A stretch of DNA of 64,000 bases from Cricetomys ansorgei (Eukaryota > Chordata > Mammalia > Rodentia > Nesomyidae), in NCBI GenBank assembly GCA_026225945.1, contig JAMJFZ010001133.1:3926501-3990500 (forward strand). Reading direction: 5' to 3'. A model generated the notes under the pieces. It saw only the letters and a program-made list of their open reading frames with translations, ran no database searches and was not told the origin of the DNA. Position 1 is the first letter of the stretch; each line of letters starts with the position of its first letter. The position numbers were made by a program, and so were the translations under genes. This document shows, piece after piece, positions 1 to 10,703 of this stretch.

Positions 1-1555
1 GTATGGGCCCTGAGTGTGAGTCTGTCCTCAATGACAGGTGTCCCCCACTGGGTGTGGGTCAACAAGATGAATCAGAGTGACTAGAGAAAAGTGTTGATTT
101 CATTAGTCACTCATTTACACAAGTCTCCTTGATAGCTACAGTTTTATAAAAACACTGTATTAATGGAAAATATATTTTTCCTTGAGTGAAGCAAATAATT
201 ACAGATGTGTTCCATCATGGAAAGATGTATTTTGATATACTTTATGTAAAAAGAATAGAGCAATTAGTGTTGAACATTTGGCCATATTTGAAACAAAGTC
301 TGAGGCAATGTTTGGTGCTAGTGCACATGTCTGCACACCATTCCCCCTGCTCCACTCTGTTACAAGCAGACTACCTGCTAAAAGAGACATTGCCCTGCCC
401 AGCTGCTTTCATAACTGCAAGAAGACATGGAAACTATCACAGGTGTTTATATTCTTCAGTGTCTTCTTTGTTCTTTGTTGCCAGTATTTTTCTTCAAGAA
501 ATTTAGGGACAACAGGCTGTACACTGTGGAATCTATAGTACACAGTAGGGGGGTTCACTTTAAGTTCCTTTTGCAGCTATGTTGCTGACTATGCACTTTT
601 AAAAAAAGGTCTCAAATTGGTAACTGACAAAGTTATATATAAAATAGTAAGAGTTTGATGTTCTGGTTTTCTTTCTCTCAAGTCTATAGTGGCAAAGTAA
701 GATCCTTCAGACTAACTGACCTTCCCAAGGGTAACTTTTATTAGGAACCAAATGAGTCTTGACTCCCACTGATGTTTTTTTCTAGGCTTCATAATGTAAG
801 TGGCTGCAGAGGCAAGCTTCCTGGAAATAGAAATAACTTTGAGGCCTCACACCCATCAGTCTTGTCAAAAAAAAAAAAAAGTAAAGTATTTTTAAAAAGA
901 TCATTGCCTTTTAAAATTATGTAATAACTTTTAAAATTATATCAAATAAGTACAACACATTTTAATTAACAATCAGATGCATTTTATATATATTGGTAAC
1001 AGTAAAATTGTCTGTTTTACAATTCTTTATAGGAAATCAAAGCTTGGTATTACTTTGCAAAGAGGAAAAGTACAACCCTGTAGTTGTGACCTTAAAATGA
1101 AGGAGACACTTAAGAAATCTTAAAATCAAAATTTTCGAAAAACTAAGGATTTTTTCTGGACTCTGGAAGATATTTTCATGCCCCCAAATTTCTTGTTCAA
1201 ATTGATGTCTGCTTTAGCTTTTTTCTGACTTTGAACTTCTGGGCACAGCTTACACTCTATGAGGGGCTTGCTCCAGAGAACCTGCCCTGCTTTTCTTTTT
1301 CTGCTTTTATCTGTTAGTGTCAAATTAAAGTTGAGACCAAGCAATCATGATAGCAATAATTACTTAAGTTTGGCAGTGATGTCCCTGAATGGAATATTAA
1401 AAATATCCTGTAACCTTCAATTGGTCCATGTAGGAATAAGGGGGATTCAAAGGCAAGATTCATTTGCAGAACAATAAAGCATAGATGTATATACATATGT
1501 AGACACTGATATAGTTGCATAATTGTAGGAAGTTTCTATAGTAGAGTTTTCCTAT
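1..1555. other. Unannotated AT-rich sequence, no gene seen
   Basis: No domain-bearing reading frame, splice-flanked exon or recognisable young repeat is visible. The short open frames here (up to 106 codons) have ordinary AT-rich composition and no motif. A run of 14 A lies at 867-880; without a recognisable body upstream it cannot be called a retroposon tail. The sequence may hold very old, unrecognisable repeats. Confidence 0.6.
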
Positions 1556-1559
1556 GGTT

Positions 1560-2036
1560 TCTTAAATGGTATTTAGTATTAGTTATCTCTCCATATACTT
1601 CCTCCTCTACCTTGACCTTCCATCTCCCAACCCACTTTATCCTTTGTGTTGCATTGTTCCTATTTCCCCATTCATTCTATTTCCCCCTTCCATGATATCC
1701 TCATTACCCACAGCCTCATTTTCTGACTTCTATGAGTAATCCAATTTAAACACACATTTAAAAAGCTTATATTTTTGACAAATGAAAATAAAAGTCTCTA
1801 TGCTACATGTGCCTATGTTTTCAGGGCTGGCCATTTGGAGTTGGCTAACCAATTGCTATGTTCTTTCCTGGGAAGATTATTTATTCTAATCCCAACATTC
1901 TTTAGTTGTCTGCAGTTCTTTGTGTATTGTTGGCATATGTTTATGGTTGTCCTCACCAATCTCATGTTTAGACAGTCATGTTGGTGAGACTTCTGACATT
2001 CCTAGGAGTACAACCTCACAGCAAAATCTTATGTAT
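1560..2036 (-). mobile_element. L1 (LINE-1) 3'-end fragment, rodent Lx-like, antisense
   Basis: The plus strand shows a pyrimidine-rich stretch (about 1590-1700). It is followed at 1826-2030 by a block beginning GGCTGGCCATTTGGAGTTGG and containing GTCATGTTGGTGAGACTTC. The same order of blocks recurs at 7380-7860 in this window, which shows that it is interspersed. From memory these blocks lie in the 3' region of old rodent L1 elements, whose purine-rich sense strand would here be the minus strand. No ORF2 remains. The fragment ends at a CA/TA microsatellite. The exact subfamily is not resolved. Confidence 0.6.
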
Positions 2037-2040
2037 TTAG

Positions 2041-2059
2041 GAATACACACACACACATA

Positions 2060-2100
<41 letters not shown>
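2041..2100. repeat. (CA)n/(TA)n microsatellite
   Basis: A short ACACAC run passes into alternating AT of about 45 bases interrupted by TGTA. It separates an L1 3' fragment on the left from the large inverted repeat on the right. Confidence 0.95.
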
Positions 2101-2179
2101 CCCTACCATTCCAATGACAGGGATTGTTCTTATCAAGCTACAATCTCCCTGGGAATGTAAAAAATTATAAATAGTCTAC

Positions 2180-2345
2180 ACTTATTTTATTTTAAAGTAT
2201 TTTATTTTTTAATTCTTTCTTTCTTATTTTTTAAGATCAGAATGTAATTACATCATTTCTCCTATCCTTTTCCTTCCTCCAAACTCTCCCATAGAGACTT
2301 CCTTGATCTTTTTCAAATGCATGGTCTCTTTTTACAATTGTTATT
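2180..2345 (-). mobile_element. L1 3' tail, antisense (left arm of the inverted repeat)
   Basis: A T-rich stretch (2180-2236, the reversed poly-A region) is followed by GTAATTACATCATTTCTCC and a pyrimidine-rich run. This is the reverse complement of the purine-rich, GATGTAATTA-containing end typical of old rodent L1. It forms most of the left arm of the palindrome. Confidence 0.65.
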
Positions 2346-2454
2346 ATATACATACAAACATACACATACATACATATATATATAATATATATATTACATA
2401 TATATATAGTATGAAGTAACAATTGGTATATATTATATATTGTGTGTGTATGTA

Positions 2455-2582
2455 ATAACAATTGTAAAAGGCGACCATGCATTTGAAAAAGATCAAGGAG
2501 GGCTCTATGAGACCATTTGGAAGAAGGAAATGGATGGGAGAAACGTTGTAATTACATTATAATTTAAAAAATAAAAGAAAGG
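2455..2582 (+). mobile_element. L1 3' tail, sense (right arm of the inverted repeat)
   Basis: A purine-rich run at about 2490-2545 leads to TGTAATTACATTATAATTT and then AAAAAATAAAAGAAAGG, which is an L1-type 3' end with its A-rich tail. It mirrors the copy at 2180-2345. This plus-strand orientation is exceptional among the L1 tails of this window and is explained by the inverted duplication. Confidence 0.65.
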
Positions 2583-2699
2583 ATTTAAAAAATACCTTGA
2601 GTGAAATAAATATAGAAGTTTTATACTATTTGCATTCCTAAGGAGATTGCAGCTTCATAGCAAATACTCCCTCTCATAGGAATGTTGAGACCCTGGATT

Positions 2700-3119
2700 T
2701 GATACTAAATGGTGAAATAAAATTACTGAATAAAAAGTATTATAAAAATAACAGGAGGGAAGTATAGTGAAAATTCTGTTCAGTAGACTGATTTTAGATG
2801 GACATTCTAAACAGAATGAAGCATACTATTTATAATGTAATGTGAAAGGAAACCATACAGACATTTTCTATTTTCTTAATGAAATATATTCACGTATTTA
2901 TATCTATACATAAGTTTTAAGAAAAATGTTAGAATCCCAATGCAGTTTTCTATTGCTGAAGCCCAAAAGAAGGATATTTTAAATTTGTTTGAGTCTTCTA
3001 TTTTATTCTTTCTCAAGTTTGTAAAACAATTTCACTCACTTACCCAGTATTGGGCCCAGCATCGCATCCTACTTGCTGATGTCAGTCTGACCCCAATGTA
3101 CTGATTGAACAAATGGCCA
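2700..3119. other. Unannotated sequence, no gene seen
   Basis: AT-rich sequence with no recognisable repeat, coding frame or RNA gene. Confidence 0.6.
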
Positions 3120-3250
3120 GGATAATCAAAACTTCCCAGGATCTTGCCAAAATCACAAATTCATATTTGAGATGCAAATTAATAATGACAAGCTGCCTCC
3201 TTTGTGTTTTGGAGAAAATAATTAGCCACAGTTAAGCACCCAGCTCCCGC
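3120..3250. promoter_or_regulatory. Candidate enhancer-like cluster of POU, SOX and homeodomain motifs
   Basis: ATGCAAATTAATAATGA at 3172-3188 combines a perfect octamer (ATGCAAAT) with overlapping TAAT cores. CCTTTGTG at about 3198-3205 is a good SOX-type site, and ATAATTAGCC at about 3217-3227 is a homeodomain site. All lie within about 60 bases of sequence with no recognisable repeat. Known developmental enhancers often pair POU and SOX sites. That this one acts as an enhancer is inference from motifs only; AT-rich DNA gives TAAT motifs by chance. Confidence 0.3.
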
Positions 3251-4505
3251 CTGTACTCCTTTGGACGCTATTATAAATGTGAGTGTGCATGCAGATCAAG
3301 GTGGGCTCCCTCAGTCATCTCTGAGCTAGCTAGGCCTGTCTTCAAACGCCCTCCCTGCTGTGAATTTCAGATATTTTCATTGGTACTTTCAAGTGATCAT
3401 TCTAAATAGGTTTTCCAAATGTAGTGTGATTTTCATGTAACAAAGTCTAAAGATCAATAATATTCTGAAACTTAATTTGCTCATAAATGTGTTATTGTCA
3501 TAAACCAAAATCATTATTTCAATCAACACTTAGGAGAATATATTAGCATGCCTGATACATTTCCTGACCTTATATCATACATTTAGAGTACATATGATAA
3601 ATATTAAAATGAATATTTAATCATTTTAATGAACTTGCCCAAATGAAGTTACTCACTATATCTTGTGCATATCTAGAGTCATGGATTTCTTGAGTGATAG
3701 TCCTAAAATAATATAAATTTTCTACAAAATTACCAGTATTAAAGATATTTTATGTAAATATTTACTGTTGATCTTTAGATGATAAAAGCATGGGTTCACC
3801 CATGTAGGTGGCACCTAACTGTACCATTTTACGGCTTCGCTAATGTGAATCCTAAGTGTAGCATTTCAGAAGAAAAAAAAAAAACCTTTCAGAAGCAAAT
3901 AATCAGAAGTTGAGTGATAGCGATGATGTAAGCTTTGTTGTGGCATCGCTTCTCTACAATATATGCATGTATTTGTAAGCCTCTGTGTAGGGATTCACTT
4001 CTTAATTAACTTGGTTTGTCAATTGTGTTGTATAATATTAATAGTTTTAGTTTTCTCAAACACTTTGGGACTCATTGAATTCAAACTAAATTTTTACTCA
4101 GCTTAGGTTCCAGGTTAATATTCTCTTTGGAAAGCATAAAATGGACTTCAAACACTGGGTGCAAACAGGAGTGGAGGAAATCACCCATATTCAGCAGAAT
4201 ACTATTTTAGGGTTTGGGAAAACTTTTGAGTCCAGTGGAAATTACATGGAGAATTAAAATGGCAATAAGTGCATATAATTAACCAAGCTGGAATGTGTTT
4301 AGAAAACCAGGGCCAAGTGCTCTTTTAATTATTCAGTTAATGGACCTGTTCATGCCAAAACAGAGTGGCACTGAGGCTTGCAGTCTGGTTTGCTGAAGTA
4401 TGTCCTTATTTTTGCGTTCTAAATCCAAATGGAAGATAACTGTTAACCTAAAAGCTTCCAGTTATGTTGTAAGGATCCAGATTCCCCTGTGAAGTACATA
4501 CACAG
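3251..4505. other. Unannotated repeat-poor sequence
   Basis: No recognisable SINE, LINE, LTR or coding frame. A mixed-composition block at 4280-4440 contains CTTTTAATTATTCAGTTAATGG and is less AT-monotonous than its surroundings. It could be conserved non-coding sequence, but only alignment could tell. Confidence 0.55.
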
Positions 4506-4506
4506 G

Positions 4507-5830
4507 TTATTGCCAGGGTCCAGCCCCGGGTGAAGACAGGGCTTGAAGCAGGTGGATGCAAAAGCAGCAAGGGAATAATCAGATGCAGGACACAGCTTAA
4601 TTTCATTTTATGAGAGATATACAGAAAGGAAGATCATCTCTGAATGGCTTTACCTACTTTTACAACCTGTGTCTCTTTCAGGCTCTATTCATACACAAAA
4701 TCGCTTCATTAAAGACTTTGATCATTGATTACTTAGCCATTTAGAATACAATTTTTCTAAAATCTCCCTTGATTACCTAAGCTAAAAGAGACACAGCAAG
4801 CAAACAGCAAATTTCCTAAGAACAAAAAATTAACATTATGATAAAATCAGTTTTCTTTTAACTCAATATCCTTTCCCTTAAGATTGGTATCATAAAGACT
4901 TGCAGTTATAGAAATGCCAGACAGAATGACTCTATTTGACTTTGATTCTGTTTGAGTTTGTCTCAGAGTTAATAAATCATAAGTTATTTCCTACTATCTG
5001 TTACATCAAACTTATCTTTCTACAGAGATTCAATCTCCCAGACCCTTGCTCTTCTTTAATATTTAACATAAGACCACCATCCTTTCCTTTGATTCTTGAG
5101 ATTCTTTGATTCTTGAATCATGCATCCTTTTGTTTAAGCAAAGCCAGTTTGCATTTTGTCTTTCTATAATATCATAAAATTTCTGATCTAATAAGTCTGC
5201 TCAGAAAGGCAAGCAGTTCACTGAGTCAAGATATTCCTCTCTGTGTTTAAGTCACAAATTCTTGTTTCAATACCATTCCTACCTTTATTATACTCCTGTA
5301 AGGGTTAGTGGGATATTAGGACTCCTAAAACTGCTTACTTTATCTGCTTAATTTGTCTTAAGGACTGCTTACTTTGTCTTCAGGAAGATACCGAGTTTGG
5401 TCATTAACTATATGGTAGAAGTCCCTTCCTGCTCAAACTGGTTCCTTTGGAAACCTAACAAAGTTGCAATTTGTCAGCTTCTAAAAATCTCCCTAGATTA
5501 TATTCTTAATAATTTTTCTCAGATTGTGTGTCTTCTGCTTACTAATATCATTTATTAATAATCTAAATGTTTGTCTAAGTAATAGGTTCTTTGGAAGACT
5601 CAACTTTCTGCATATCTGTTTTTTTCCGGGAAACTACTATTAGTTTCATTCTTATTAACACCAGTTTTTGTTACATTCTCCCATCTCTAGCTTTCTGTGA
5701 AAGGCCTTTAACAGTAAAGAATATAAGTACAAGAGAAAGATGTGTAGCGAATTTCCATCAAGGGCAATGGAGGGTCAGTTCAGGTCATCCAAGAAGTGGA
5801 ACTTGGTCAAACACACCTTAAGAATGCTTG
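4507..5830 (-). mobile_element. Probable endogenous retrovirus LTR-like block, minus strand
   Basis: The left edge reads TTGCCAGGGTCCAGCCCCGG. Its reverse complement, a GGCTGGACCCTGGCAA end, resembles the 3' terminus of several rodent ERV LTRs as I remember them. On the minus strand an AATAAA-like signal (ATAAAATGAA, about 4605) lies roughly 90 bases before that end, as expected for R/U5. The rest is a long T-rich region with no reading frame. The right edge (near 5830) is approximate. I cannot find a clean TG...CA pair or target duplication, so this could be an LTR plus adjoining internal sequence. The family name is not resolved. Confidence 0.4.
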
Positions 5831-5977
5831 ACATCTCCAGGTTACCCCTGGAATTGGGGGAATGAACATAACAGTAGAAAACATAGATCTCTTTCACAGG
5901 AATAGTTTGTTCTCACAGGACTCAGAACATGGAATTATCACTTCTAATGGCACAGCTCTAAATATTAAATAGTATTG
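5831..5977. other. Unannotated spacer
   Basis: Short stretch between the LTR-like block and a SINE. Nothing recognisable. Confidence 0.5.
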
Positions 5978-6185
5978 CTAGATGGTGACATGGCTCACCA
6001 GGTCAAGTCACTTCCTATGAAGTCTGTCTACTACCAGAGTTCAATTCCCAAGACCTATATAGTGGGAGGGAAGAGCTAGCCCTTGCAAATTGTCCTCTGA
6101 CATTCACACACACAGACACACAGACACCCACACACCCACCCCCACACCCTCCCCCTCACACAAATAATTAAGTAAAAAAATGAAG
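5978..6185 (+). mobile_element. B3-like (B2 superfamily) SINE with CA-rich 3' part
   Basis: The left part is tRNA-like, with an A-box-like TGGCTCACCAGGTCAAG and a B-box-like GAGTTCAATTCCC. It is followed by a body containing GCAAATTGTCCTCTGACATT, a CACACAGACACAC stretch and a degenerate AATAATTAAGTAAAAAAA tail. That layout fits a tRNA-derived rodent SINE of the B3 type on the plus strand. Substitutions are frequent, so it is an old copy. The tRNA resemblance is ancestral and this is not a tRNA gene. Confidence 0.75.
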
Positions 6186-6189
6186 TAGG

Positions 6190-7370
6190 GCAGGCTGGGG
6201 GTGTGTGTGTGGGACAGTTGCTGATGGAATGTTGGATAGATATAATCATATCTCATTATATATGAAATTCCTAAAAGTTAAGATAACCTTAAAAAATTAT
6301 GTATCTCCATTTTACCTGAAGGACTCTTGAGCAGATGGTGCCTATTGTTATTTCTTACTAATCTACCCTCACATTTCATGATACTATTCACTCTGTAACT
6401 TTCCACCTCTGGAAATGGAATGTGAGGATAGTTTATTACCCATTCAGTAGAATGTTTCCAAATATGTGTGGATCGTATTGCTAGTCCACTTACTGAGTTT
6501 TTCACATTTTATTTTTATGCCTTGATATTCTTTAACTAACTGAAACTCTTCTACTTACTCAGATGTTTCCTCTTAAAAAAGGTTTTCATGAATTATGAAA
6601 CTTTCTACTTTTCCTACAGTCACTAATGCTCCATAACATTAAAGAAAAATATAAATTTTACTTAAGCCCTGCAGGACAAACAAATGTGTGTGGTGTACAG
6701 TCCCCTTCAGGGTGTTTTGAGAAACATAAGGTAGTGTGTTTCCATTTCTACCTGTTATTGCAGGGACCCTGATCTGACAGATGCAAAGATGAGTGGTCCA
6801 TTCTCTGCTCACAATTCTCCTTCCCTCCAGCAAAGGCTCGTTCATATTCCCTGCAATCTGTTTCTCTAGCTTCCACTACAGACTCAAGATGCTATCTCCA
6901 CATTGCTAAAATAAGCTTGCCACTCTTAAAACATAAACGTTTCATTATTGTATTATAATTAGACTCTGACTCCTAATGTGACCTCTGATGGAATTAACGG
7001 GCTGTTTCATTAGGAGGTAAGTTACTCTGTTTACTTGTAAGAGCTTTCTATTCCAGATTCATACACCAACTTAATACATTATTCTTCCTGTAATTGACTT
7101 TAACTGTGAAGTACTCAAAAATATATAGACTGATCAAAGAAAATAACAATAAGAAAATAGTTCTTTACTGCTGGACTTGACATTTAAAATGCCATTGATA
7201 AAACAGAAAGTGTTGAGAAGCAGAGTGACCAAGCTGGCAAGGGTTTAGAAATAAATTGTGTTGATAATAGGGTTTCTAAGTATTTTATTTTTTCTTAGAA
7301 ACAGAAAAAGTTTAATTTTCCTTTTATGTATTTTACATCTTTTAACGTTCAAAATGACTCATTAAATGAC
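6190..7370. other. Unannotated sequence, no gene seen
   Basis: A short GT run (6197-6212) is followed by about 1.1 kb of AT-rich sequence without recognisable repeats. The open frames at 6278-6505 and 6639-6845 (minus) are short and carry no motif. Confidence 0.6.
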
Positions 7371-7374
7371 ATCA

Positions 7375-8965
7375 TGCTGTTATAGTTTATTTTCTTTGAA
7401 ATTAAAATATAATTTCCTAATTTCTTCCCTTTCTTCTCGCCGACACCTCCTACACAATCCCCCTTTCTCTCTCTCAAATTCATGGTTTCTTCCTTTTTTT
7501 TTTCCGTTGTTGCTATATATGTGGTGTGTGTGTGTGTGTGTGTGAATTCATAAATATATACATTGAATATACGCAATCTGTATGGATGTGAGTTCTGGGC
7601 TGACCACTTGGTATTGGATAAATAATTGGGATGCTCTTCACTGGGGAAAGAATATTTCTCCCCGTCTCAGCATTCCTTAGTTGCCTGTATGTCTTTGTCT
7701 AGGGTTGGCGCAAAAAGATATTTCCTTCTTCCAATTATTATTATTCCATATTATGTCTATTGGTATCCTTGTTCACATCCTGTTTGGGCAGCCATGTTGT
7801 TGAGACTTCATGGGTACAGCTTAGTGCAATTTCACAGACCACATCTAATTCCTCCTACCTTACAGTCTTCCACCCCCTTATCTATGATGTTCCCTGAGAC
7901 TTAAGTGCAGCAAATTTGTTGTAGGTGTATCCTTTGGGACTGGGTATCACCTTATGATCACTTGTTCTCCGGTGACATCAGTAGTGGTTTTCTGTAATAG
8001 TCTCCACCTGTTGCAAAAGAGGTTAGTTTGTGGAGGGATGGGATTTACACTTATCTGTAGGTATAAGGACAGGAATTTAGAATGTTGTTAGGGATTACTA
8101 TGTTGTTTTATAAAAATCATTTGTAGGCTGTCCTCCATGATCCATGACCTCATTAACCTGTATTACTTTTCTCAGTTTTCAGTACCAGACATGATTTTCT
8201 TCTTGTTGAGAAAGCCATTAAGTTCATTAAGCTGCTGGTTACCATCAGCATGTTATGCCACTATTGCACCTGTAGGTTTATTATAGCATACTTGATGTTT
8301 CTGTAGTTAGTAAGTGTCATAGCTGGGTAGGATTATTGGTTACTTCCCTCCCTTTGAGTTTGAAATGTATAGCGTCTTTACGAATAGGTATGTAACTTTA
8401 ACTTCTACTAGACAACCAAGGGAAAAAGCAATATCTTATAATGTTTCATAAGTCTTTTGGGCTCCTCTGACCAATGATTCAAAAGAGGGCTTCTTGTGCC
8501 TAGCCTTGGAGTTTTCATTAGATAGCCTTTGGCTATTAGAGGAAATCATTGCCAGCTCAAGTAGGAATATTTCATTTAAATTATAAATCTATATGTATAT
8601 TCATAGACTTAAATGCATTGTGTGCAATTTTAAATAGATAGTGTGATTCCTTATGGCATTTAAAGACATCTTTTTGTTATGTTATCCTGCTCCTTCCCTC
8701 TCCATGTGTTGACCTTCCTCCCAGCTCCAAATTAACCCTCTACCTTGTTTTGATTATTTCTACATTTAAATTTCTTTTATCTTGCCATTGTCCTTTATAC
8801 TGCTTTCTTCCCTTGCCTCCTCTTGCCCATGGTCCCTTTTTACTTTCCTGGCTTCTGCAGTAACTGAAGTTTCGATAGTCACATCTAAGAATCTGGAGTT
8901 AGGAGCCACAGATGAGAGAGAACATGTGACTACAAGATAGGATTTTAAAACTGAAGCAAAATGAT
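7375..8965 (-). mobile_element. L1 3' region, rodent Lx-like, long antisense copy (about 1.6 kb)
   Basis: Read on the plus strand, an L1 tail in antisense (AT-rich, then a C/T-rich block at 7410-7500 and a GT microsatellite at 7523-7544) is followed by an ordered series of blocks. These include GGCTGACCACTTGGTATTGG at 7599 and GGGCAGCCATGTTGTTGAG at 7787, and blocks with TTATCTGTAGGTATAAGGAC (8053) and TATGCCACTATTGCACCTG (8254). Further blocks are GTGTCATAGCTGGGTAGGA (8315) and TTATGTTATCCTGCTCCTTC (8677). I recognise this order from high-copy rodent L1-associated 3' sequence. There is no intact reading frame. It was probably truncated at its 5' end on insertion (right edge near 8965). Confidence 0.75.
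7523..7544. repeat. (GT)n microsatellite within the L1 fragment
   Basis: Eleven alternating GT units following a 10-base T run (7494-7503). The position matches the variable alternating stretch of related L1 tails in this window (2345-2400 and 43640-43705). Confidence 0.95.
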
Positions 8966-9581
8966 ACTCAGATGCCATAACACATACTAATAAATGAGAA
9001 TTTAATTCCTAAGTTGTTGGACTAACAGTCCTTGACATTTTCAGAATGCTGTTATAATTCTGTAGAAGGAAATACCAGCTATTTTGATTTGCTCTAAAAA
9101 ATTGAACTAAAAACCAGTTTTTCTATAACATGAAGACAAATTTTAGATCTAGATACAGAGCTATACAATAAAGGGCAATGGTAGCAATAAAATAAGAGAC
9201 ATGGTCAATATTACATGAACTTCTCCTAGAGAGACACCAGCAGGCTGAGTTGTTCAGGAGAGGATACCCAGAGTTGAGTAAGGCCTCTTGACTGCTTTGT
9301 AAGACTCTATGTGCTGAACAGTCTCAAGGAGCTGCCACTTCTTTACATATTGCAGAGAGATAGGACCTCATGACATTAAAAATGCAAAAGGTCAGTTATT
9401 AATCTATTAAAATCAGATTCCTGAAAATAAACAAGTGAAAAAATAAAGGTCTTGGGTATTTATAGTTATGTTAAGCTTTGAATAAACTTAAGTTTTAACA
9501 ATCTCGTCAAACTCTACCTTTTTCTCCTCAACATAACAACATAAAAAGTTCAAATAAAAAAACAAAGTTCACCATCTTAAA
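8966..9581. other. Unannotated sequence, no gene seen
   Basis: No recognisable repeat or gene. Contains scattered ATAAAA/AATAAA strings that are expected by chance in AT-rich DNA. Confidence 0.6.
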
Positions 9582-9632
9582 TGTGTGTGTGTGTATGTGT
9601 GTGTGTGTGTGTGTCTGCGCGCGCGTACGTGG
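9582..9632. repeat. (TG)n with GCGCGCGCG core, Z-DNA-prone microsatellite
   Basis: Alternating TG/TATG for about 33 bases runs into TCTGCGCGCGCGTACGTG. The whole is nearly perfect alternating purine/pyrimidine and holds several CpGs in an otherwise CpG-poor window. It joins a B4-class SINE in antisense. Confidence 0.95.
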
Positions 9633-9870
9633 GTGCTTGGGTGCTCATGTGGAGTCCAAAAGTGAACCTTGGTGTCTTTCTTCAGTTACCACCTAATCTG
9701 ATATGTAAGATGGAGATGCTCACTGGCCTGGAGCACAGCATGTAGATAAGGTTGAATAGCTGGCCCCAGGATCTGCCTGTTTCTGTTTCCTCAGCACAGA
9801 GTTATAAATTCATACCACCATAGCCAGCTCCTTTCATATGGGCCTTGGAGGCTCAAACTCAATGGAGTTA
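9633..9870 (-). mobile_element. B4-class SINE (RSINE1-like), antisense
   Basis: Blocks such as GAACCTTGGTGTCTTTCTTC, CTCACTGGCCTGGAGC, GGATCTGCCTGTTTCTG and CACCATAGCCAGCTCCTTT follow the order of a reversed B4/RSINE1-type SINE: a B1-like core with the 'ctcactggcctgg...ggatctgcctgtctctgcc' string. The microsatellite at 9582-9632 is its 3' CA-rich end in reverse. Diverged but readable throughout. Confidence 0.65.
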
Positions 9871-10404
9871 TCTATCTTAAATAAGTTATTTATCTTAAAT
9901 AATATTTAAGTTGAGATAAAGAATAATAAAAAGTGTTTAAGAATTATGAAGTATATAAGATTTTCTTGCAGGATAGCTAGTTAGCCACTGACTATTTCCT
10001 GTAGAGTTAGAATTATAGGAACACCCACAACAGAACAGGGAGCAAGAAGGAGAATCTTCATGTTCCCATGTGCCCTCATCACCAAATACTATGGAAGCTC
10101 AGATGAAATTAAAATTTGATGATGTCTCTGTCATTATACAATGGCACTAGTAGGAGAATTCACCTTCTCTTTAAATGTTCACACTGTACTGAGCCTGTTT
10201 TTCATGCTGTGTATTCCAGCCCTCCTAGCATGCTTAAAGTTCAAGGACAATGCACATTTCCTCCAGTCTTGAAATATGCTGCCTTATGTCTGGATCTCTT
10301 TTCCAGCTTGGCTAATGCCTCATCATTCTTAAAGATCCAACCACGATGTCATCAAAAACAAACAAACAAATAAAAAAAAAAACAAAAATCAAGCATAGTT
10401 GAAG
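9871..10404. other. Unannotated sequence with an A-rich run
   Basis: Nothing recognisable except a partly duplicated TTATCTTAAATAA unit (9878-9904) and an A-rich run at about 10353-10390 (CAAA repeats and 10-12 A). Confidence 0.6.
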
Positions 10405-10540
10405 GGCTTGGAGAGATAGGTCAGTGGTTAATACCAATTTCTACACAATCATAAGGACAAGAACTCAGACCCCAGCACCTATATAATAAGCCAGGTATCC
10501 AAATGTCTGTAACCCTTGTTCTGAGTGATCTTATGACCCC

Positions 10541-10587
<47 letters not shown>

Positions 10588-10690
10588 ACACACACACACA
10601 CACTTGTGCATTACACAAAATTTGTGAATAAAACACACAACATGCACACACATCTAAATAAATAAACAAGTAAGGAAATAAATAAATAAA
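10405..10690 (+). mobile_element. B3-like SINE with expanded (CA)n
   Basis: Begins GGCTTGGAGAGATAGGTCAG, a diverged GGGCTGGAGAGATGGCTCAG start, followed by a B-box-like GAACTCAGACCCCAGCACC. The 3' part contains a CA microsatellite and then an AATAAATAAACAAG/AAATAAATAAAT tail. These are the head, body and A-rich tail of a plus-strand tRNA-derived rodent SINE. The CA expansion accounts for the 190-codon open frame seen on the opposite strand. Confidence 0.75.
10543..10603. repeat. (CA)n microsatellite inside the SINE
   Basis: About 30 CA units with one CATA interruption near 10582. Its reverse-strand translation is an alternating Cys/Val run and is not a real protein. Confidence 0.98.
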
Positions 10691-10703
10691 ATATCTAAAA
10701 CAG

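Larger units (their letters stand above)
2101..2695. repeat. Imperfect long inverted repeat (palindrome), arms about 290 bp
   Basis: The left arm (about 2101-2395) matches the reverse complement of the right arm (about 2400-2695). Anchors are AATGTAATTACA near 2250 against TGTAATTACATT near 2550, and GATCTTTTTCAAATGCATGG near 2310 against CCATGCATTTGAAAAAGATC near 2475. Both arms carry an L1 3' tail pointing inward, tail end outermost. The match continues outward past the tail into flanking DNA, for example GCTACAATCTCC near 2138 against GGAGATTGCAGC near 2642. The duplicated unit is therefore larger than the L1 tail. The centre is AT-rich with almost no spacer. Arms look roughly 75-85% identical by eye, which implies an old event. 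Confidence 0.85.

Noticed and set aside
2237..2482. 81-codon open frame on the minus strand
   Set aside because: It crosses the centre of the inverted repeat and its TA/CA-rich core; there is no coding evidence.
5085..5121. Partial tandem of CTTTGATTCTTGA units
   Set aside because: Two imperfect 16-17-bp units inside the LTR-like block; too short and simple to be of separate interest.
5978..6050. tRNA-like A and B boxes
   Set aside because: They belong to a diverged B3-like SINE head. There is no cloverleaf with an acceptor stem, so this is not a tRNA gene. The same holds for the other SINE heads.
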